This document shows, one piece after another, positions 30,357 through 32,601 of a DNA stretch of 32,601 nucleotides (the stretch's first letter is position 1; every line of letters starts with the position of its first letter). Below the pieces are notes generated by a model. The model had not been told where the DNA came from, did no database searches, and worked only from the letters and a program-made list of their open reading frames with translations. The stretch is taken from the IMG/VR virus record IMGVR_UViG_3300017971_000604, positions 1 to 32,601 of that record; one strand, given 5' to 3'. The translations under genes were made by a program, and so were the position numbers. Source of the DNA: a virus.

Positions 30357-30434
30357 TCCCCGCCGCACCCCCCTCTGCGGAGGGGGAGGCGATGAGGACA
30401 GCCCGGCGGCCTATTCCGCCGGGCGAAAGGAGGA
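30354..30434 (+). repeat. 81-bp perfect direct repeat, copy 1, with hairpin leader
   Basis: Identical over all 81 bases to 30718-30798. It holds a stop codon (TAG), a C-rich hairpin (30369-30375 with 30380-30386), a 9-bp hairpin GCCCGGCGG/CCGCCGGGC (30401-30409 with 30416-30424) with a 6-base loop, and AAAGGAGG at 30426-30433. The next gene starts 5 bases later at 30439, so this is a mobile or duplicated leader cassette. Confidence 0.92.
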
Positions 30435-30442
30435 CACGATGA
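30392..30442 (+). CDS. Possible 16-aa leader peptide
   Basis: Within the first repeat copy, GGAGGGGGAG precedes ATG 30392 and a 16-codon frame rich in Arg and Pro (RRPIPPGERR) ends at TGA 30440-30442, overlapping the ATG of the 30439 gene (ATGA). In the second copy the same peptide start runs on in a long frame instead. It could couple translation through the hairpin, or be chance. Confidence 0.3.
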   Translation: MRTARRPIPPGERRTR

Positions 30443-30633
30443 TCGTCACCAAGCAGACGGTACAGCGGTGGATACGGGCCGACGAGGCCCGCGAGGTGGG
30501 GATGACCAGCGGAGGCGCTCGCTGGCCCGACTGGCCCCGCTACGTGATCGTGGAGCATGTGGCCCGACAGCTCACATACCACTATCCCGCGACTCCTCGG
30601 GACGAGGATCGGCTTGCGGGGCGGGAGGCGTAA
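30439..30633 (+). CDS. Hypothetical small protein, 64 aa
   Basis: AAAGGAGG lies 5 bases upstream within the first repeat. The product is basic and aromatic: a helix (VTKQTVQRWIRADEAREVGM) and then WPDWPRYVIVEHVARQLTYH. The Trp/Arg composition suggests nucleic-acid binding, but no family is recognised. The leader hairpin suggests regulated translation. Confidence 0.6.
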   Translation: MIVTKQTVQRWIRADEAREVGMTSGGARWPDWPRYVIVEHVARQLTYHYPATPRDEDRLAGREA

Positions 30634-30637
30634 GGAC

Positions 30638-30666
30638 GCCCGGCATGGGGTCGGGCGAAGGGAGGG
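30638..30666 (+). promoter_or_regulatory. Hairpin plus ribosome-binding-site leader
   Basis: GCCCG (30638-30642) pairs with CGGGC (30652-30656) around a 9-base loop, followed by GAAGGGAGGG (30657-30666). It is a weaker relative of the 81-bp repeat leader and lies before the 16-codon frame at 30670. Confidence 0.55.
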
Positions 30667-30669
30667 TAC

Positions 30670-30720
30670 ATGGCGTGGGAGTCGGTAGACGATTACTGGA
30701 CGGCGATGAGGCAGAGGTAG
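30670..30720 (+). CDS. Putative 16-aa micropeptide
   Basis: ATG 30670 follows GGGAGGG. The product is MAWESVDDYWTAMRQR, and its TAG stop is the first codon of the second 81-bp repeat. It occupies the place of a normal gene in the leader-gene-leader pattern, so it is either a true micropeptide or a shortened remnant of a gene. Confidence 0.35.
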   Translation: MAWESVDDYWTAMRQR

Positions 30721-30798
30721 TCCCCGCCGCACCCCCCTCTGCGGAGGGGGAGGCGATGAGGACAGCCCGGCGGCCTATTCCGCCGGGCGAAAGGAGGA
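30718..30798 (+). repeat. 81-bp perfect direct repeat, copy 2, with hairpin leader
   Basis: Same 81 bases as 30354-30434, offset 364 bp. Its ribosome binding site (30790-30797) serves the ASCH gene at 30802, 4 bases later. Perfect identity indicates recent duplication or active gene conversion. Confidence 0.92.
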
Positions 30799-30801
30799 TC
30801 G

Positions 30802-31125
30802 ATGAAAACCCTGTGGTTCCGCGGCTGTTTCCGCGCCGCGATCCTGCGCGGCGAAAAGACCGACACGATCCGGATGACGTGTCGGCTGCGCGAGGGCGAG
30901 CATGTCGCGCTGTCCGTGGGTCCGCGACCCGCTTTCGCGCGGGCCCGCGTCACGCGTATCACGCGCGTCACGCTCGCGGACCTCTGCGCCGAGCGCCGCG
31001 CGCAGGTGCTCGCGTGCTATCCCGATCTCGGCCCTGCGGCCCTCGTTTGGAGGATCGAATTTGAGCTCGTCGAAAATGTCCCAGCGGATGATCCCGCTCT
31101 CGCGCCTGCGGGCGCTCAGGCGTAA
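30802..31125 (+). CDS. ASCH-domain protein, 107 aa
   Basis: The N-terminal half shows FRAAILRGEKTDTIR at about 10-24, the Gly-x-Lys-x-x-Thr-x-Arg signature of ASCH domains, then GEHVALSVG and an ARVTRITRV strand. ASCH domains are beta-barrels related to PUA and bind RNA; some act as RNA or nucleoside hydrolases. The catalytic character is unknown. The ribosome binding site comes from the second 81-bp repeat. It overlaps the ParB-like gene by 65 bases, so translation is likely coupled. Confidence 0.75.
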   Translation: MKTLWFRGCFRAAILRGEKTDTIRMTCRLREGEHVALSVGPRPAFARARVTRITRVTLADLCAERRAQVLACYPDLGPAALVWRIEFELVENVPADDPALAPAGAQA

Positions 31126-31606
31126 CCCGCAGTATCTCTCCGAGCGGCAGATGACGGCGCTGGTCGCCTCGATCAGGCGCGACGGCTTCCTGGCGCCCGT
31201 GCTGGTGCGCCCGATGCGCGGCGCGCGCGACGAGTACGAGATCGTCAGCGGCAATCACCGTGTGCTGGCGGCGCGCGAGGCGGGGCTGGAGTCCGTCCCG
31301 TGCGTCGTCGCCAATCTCTCGGCGAAAGCGGCGGCGCGAATCGCCGTGAACCTAAACACGATCCACGGCGACCCGAACGCGGAACTCCTCGCGCCGTTTC
31401 TCGCCGAGCTGTCCAACGACGTGCTCGGCACGATCCACCTGGAGGCCGATCTGCTGTCGAGTCTCCGGGAGTTTGACGCGACGCTGAAGCTCCGGCTGGA
31501 CGAGCTGGAGCCGCCGGACGCGCTCGATCGGGATTCGCCGGCCAGCAATATCACGCTGTGCGTCTGCCCGACATGCGGCAAGCGTCACATGAAGGGCGGA
31601 AAATGA
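31061..31606 (+). CDS. ParB-like nuclease-domain protein, 181 aa
   Basis: TTG 31061 is chosen because GGAGG at 31049-31053 fits it; ATG 31076 has no such site. The product shows the ParB N-terminal pattern: IPLSRLRALRRNP, then QMTALVASIRRDGFLAPVLV, then EIVSGNHRVLAAREAG with GNHR at about 64-67, then SVPCVVANL. Phage proteins with this domain act as DNA-binding, nuclease or modification-related proteins; partition is unlikely as no ParA is present. The C-terminus ends in a half zinc-ribbon (CVCPTCGKRH). It ends in an ATGA overlap with the GNAT gene. Confidence 0.82.
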   Translation: MSSSKMSQRMIPLSRLRALRRNPQYLSERQMTALVASIRRDGFLAPVLVRPMRGARDEYEIVSGNHRVLAAREAGLESVPCVVANLSAKAAARIAVNLNTIHGDPNAELLAPFLAELSNDVLGTIHLEADLLSSLREFDATLKLRLDELEPPDALDRDSPASNITLCVCPTCGKRHMKGGK

Positions 31607-32142
31607 TCTGCGACTGTGCGACACGACTGGACGCGAGGCAGGGCCGACAGGGCGAGTATCGGCGGCTCAAGAAGGCGCTGAATCGTGGCCAACACCCCAC
31701 CTACATCGGCCCGAATATGGTCGAGCACTGCGCCCGCAACGGCGGCCTCTGGTTTTTCCGCTGCGGCGAGACGGACGCGGCAGTCGCGCTGGTCAACCCG
31801 CGACTCAGCGTGCTGCTCACGCTCAACGTCCTGCCCGAGCATCGCAGTCACGGACTCGGCGCGGCGATCATGCGCTACCTCGCGCCGAACTGGATCCGTT
31901 CCACGGAATCGGCGGTCCCGTATTTCCGGCGCCAGGGCTATCAGGTGATCGGCCGGCCCAAGCGGGGCCGCACTCTGCGCACGATCCTGCTCGTGCGCGC
32001 CGATCTGCTGACGCTGGCCGGGCGCGTGAGCCGGATTTTTGGCGAAGAGGAGGGGCGAGGTGATGGTGACTCCGGCGGCGATAGGGCTGCCGGAAAAGGA
32101 GAATCACATGACAAAACTCGCGGCGCGGTATCCCGGAGATGA
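31603..32142 (+). CDS. GNAT-family acetyltransferase-like protein, 179 aa
   Basis: ATG 31603 overlaps the ParB-like stop (ATGA). The core strand-turn-helix LLTLNVLPEHRSHGLGAAIM carries Arg81-x-x-Gly-x-Gly, the acetyl-CoA pyrophosphate binding site of GNAT enzymes. It is followed by AVPYFRRQGYQVIGRPKRGR, a late strand pair of the fold. A basic N-terminal region (QGEYRRLKKALNRGQ) precedes the domain. The last 26 residues have shadow-like composition where the next gene begins. Phage acetyltransferases may modify DNA bases, small molecules or host proteins; nothing here decides which. Confidence 0.75.
   Translation: MICDCATRLDARQGRQGEYRRLKKALNRGQHPTYIGPNMVEHCARNGGLWFFRCGETDAAVALVNPRLSVLLTLNVLPEHRSHGLGAAIMRYLAPNWIRSTESAVPYFRRQGYQVIGRPKRGRTLRTILLVRADLLTLAGRVSRIFGEEEGRGDGDSGGDRAAGKGESHDKTRGAVSRR
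32072..32101 (+). promoter_or_regulatory. Hairpin plus ribosome-binding-site leader
   Basis: CCGGCGGC (32072-32079) pairs with GCTGCCGG (32086-32093), one G-U pair, with a 6-base loop, followed by AAAAGGAG (32094-32101). The loop size and the spacing to the ribosome binding site match the 81-bp repeat leaders, supporting ATG 32108 as the start. Confidence 0.65.
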
Positions 32143-32578
32143 TGGCGTCACGGTGGACGAGACCTGGTGGGCGGCCACCCAGACCCTCGACGGAGTAATC
32201 TACCATCGCCACCCCCACGGGGGCGGCTGGGTCGCGGAGACGGCGCAGGTGGCCGAGTCTGCGTTTGTTGGGTTTACCGCGCGGGTGTACGGCAACGCGC
32301 ACGTGTCCGGCAACGCGCAGGTGTATGGCAGCGCGCGGGTGTCCGGCAGCGCGCAGGTGTATGGCAGCGCGCGGGTGTCCGGCAGCGCGCGGGTGTCCGG
32401 CAACGCGCACGTGTCCGGCAACGCGCAGGTGTACGGCAACGCGCAGGTGTCCGGCAACGCGTGGGTGTCCGGCAACGCGTGGGTGTACGACAACGCGTGG
32501 GTGTCCGGCAACGCGCGAGTGTCCGGCAACGCGCACGTGTCCGGCAGCGCGCGGGTGTCTGGCGGCGACCTGACCTAG
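32108..32578 (+). CDS. Hexapeptide-repeat (left-handed beta-helix) protein, 156 aa
   Basis: The protein has a short N-terminal region (KLAARYPGDDGVTVDETWWA), then WVAETAQVAESAFVG, then about 15 six-residue repeats of the form V-S/Y-G-N/S-A-x. This [LIV]-G-x4-like periodicity is the hexapeptide pattern of left-handed parallel beta-helices, as in YdcK-like proteins and acyltransferases. Here no catalytic His loop is seen, so a structural or binding role, possibly a fibre or polymer-forming protein, is more likely. ATG 32063 is an alternative start with GAGGAGG upstream, but the hairpin leader favours 32108. The last 23 bases of the window hold no gene. Confidence 0.7.
   Translation: MTKLAARYPGDDGVTVDETWWAATQTLDGVIYHRHPHGGGWVAETAQVAESAFVGFTARVYGNAHVSGNAQVYGSARVSGSAQVYGSARVSGSARVSGNAHVSGNAQVYGNAQVSGNAWVSGNAWVYDNAWVSGNARVSGNAHVSGSARVSGGDLT
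32285..32554 (+). repeat. Tandem 18-bp repeat, 15 units, coding
   Basis: Fifteen units of GTG-T(C/A)(C/T)-GGC-(A/G)(G/A)C-GCG-NNN run without interruption; most differences fall in the second, fourth and sixth codons. The units are so similar that recombination or slippage could readily change their number. Confidence 0.9.
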
Positions 32579-32601
32579 TCCACTCTCTCTCTATATCCGC
32601 C

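Noticed and set aside
31061-31606. Plasmid-type partition system
   Set aside because: No ParA-like ATPase or parS-like repeat accompanies the ParB-like domain; phage ParB-like proteins commonly have other roles.
32285-32554. CRISPR-like array
   Set aside because: Units are 18 bp, contiguous without spacers, in one reading frame, and encode hexapeptide repeats.
1-32601. Circular genome joined at the window ends
   Set aside because: No direct overlap is seen between the first and last bases, so circularity cannot be claimed.

Overview
This window is a GC-rich, densely packed stretch of a tailed double-stranded DNA phage (or a metagenomic phage contig). Every gene I can support is on the + strand. 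Neighbouring genes are commonly joined by ATGA, GTGA, TGATG or TAATG overlaps. I see no integrase, repressor, replication gene, ribosomal gene, tRNA or CRISPR array, and no convincing endolysin, so the window is probably only part of a genome. The host is unknown. The high GC content and promoter-like sites of the form TTGACA-17-TAGNNT resemble high-GC Gram-positive vegetative promoters, but that is only a hint.

Layout. (1) 1-3434, accessory genes: an incomplete immunity-like protein with an Ala-Ala-Tyr repeat, a radical SAM protein of the phage Gp37/Gp68 type, a RusA-like resolvase, a GT8-like glycosyltransferase and five small hypothetical genes. (2) 3409-3503: a promoter-like site followed by a terminator-like hairpin whose U-tract touches the start codon of the small terminase. 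(3) 3504-12137, packaging and head: TerS, TerL, portal, MuF-like minor head protein, two hypothetical genes, and a 969-aa prohead protease/major capsid reading frame. An internal start signal lies exactly at the domain boundary of that frame, and an intrinsic terminator follows it. (4) 12221-16052, head completion, neck and tail tube. (5) 16065-26969, tail: a large structural protein, a tail assembly chaperone pair expressed through a textbook -1 frameshift signal, a very short tape-measure candidate, baseplate/hub proteins, tail-tip proteins and a beta-helix spike. (6) 26976-29223: a GT2 glycosyltransferase, further tail or decoration proteins, two membrane proteins that may be lysis proteins, and a perfect terminator. 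(7) 29269-32578: a small-gene region rich in repeats, palindromes and repeated hairpin leaders, with zinc-finger, ASCH, ParB-like, GNAT and left-handed beta-helix hexapeptide-repeat genes.

The genes form one head-and-tail assembly programme. Terminase and portal package DNA into a shell made from the protease/capsid unit. Connector and neck proteins close the head. The tube, chaperones and tape measure build the tail, and baseplate and spike proteins contact the host. The two glycosyltransferases flank the structural block and may modify virion or host-surface glycans (inference).

The most notable observations are these: the A-AAA-AAC frameshift site at 18146-18193; the T7 run at 10292-10298, which alone keeps protease and capsid in one frame; the promoter plus terminator leader in front of terminase; an 81-bp perfect repeat that carries a hairpin plus ribosome-binding-site module, with relatives in front of four genes; and the operator-like repeat cluster at 29269-29650.
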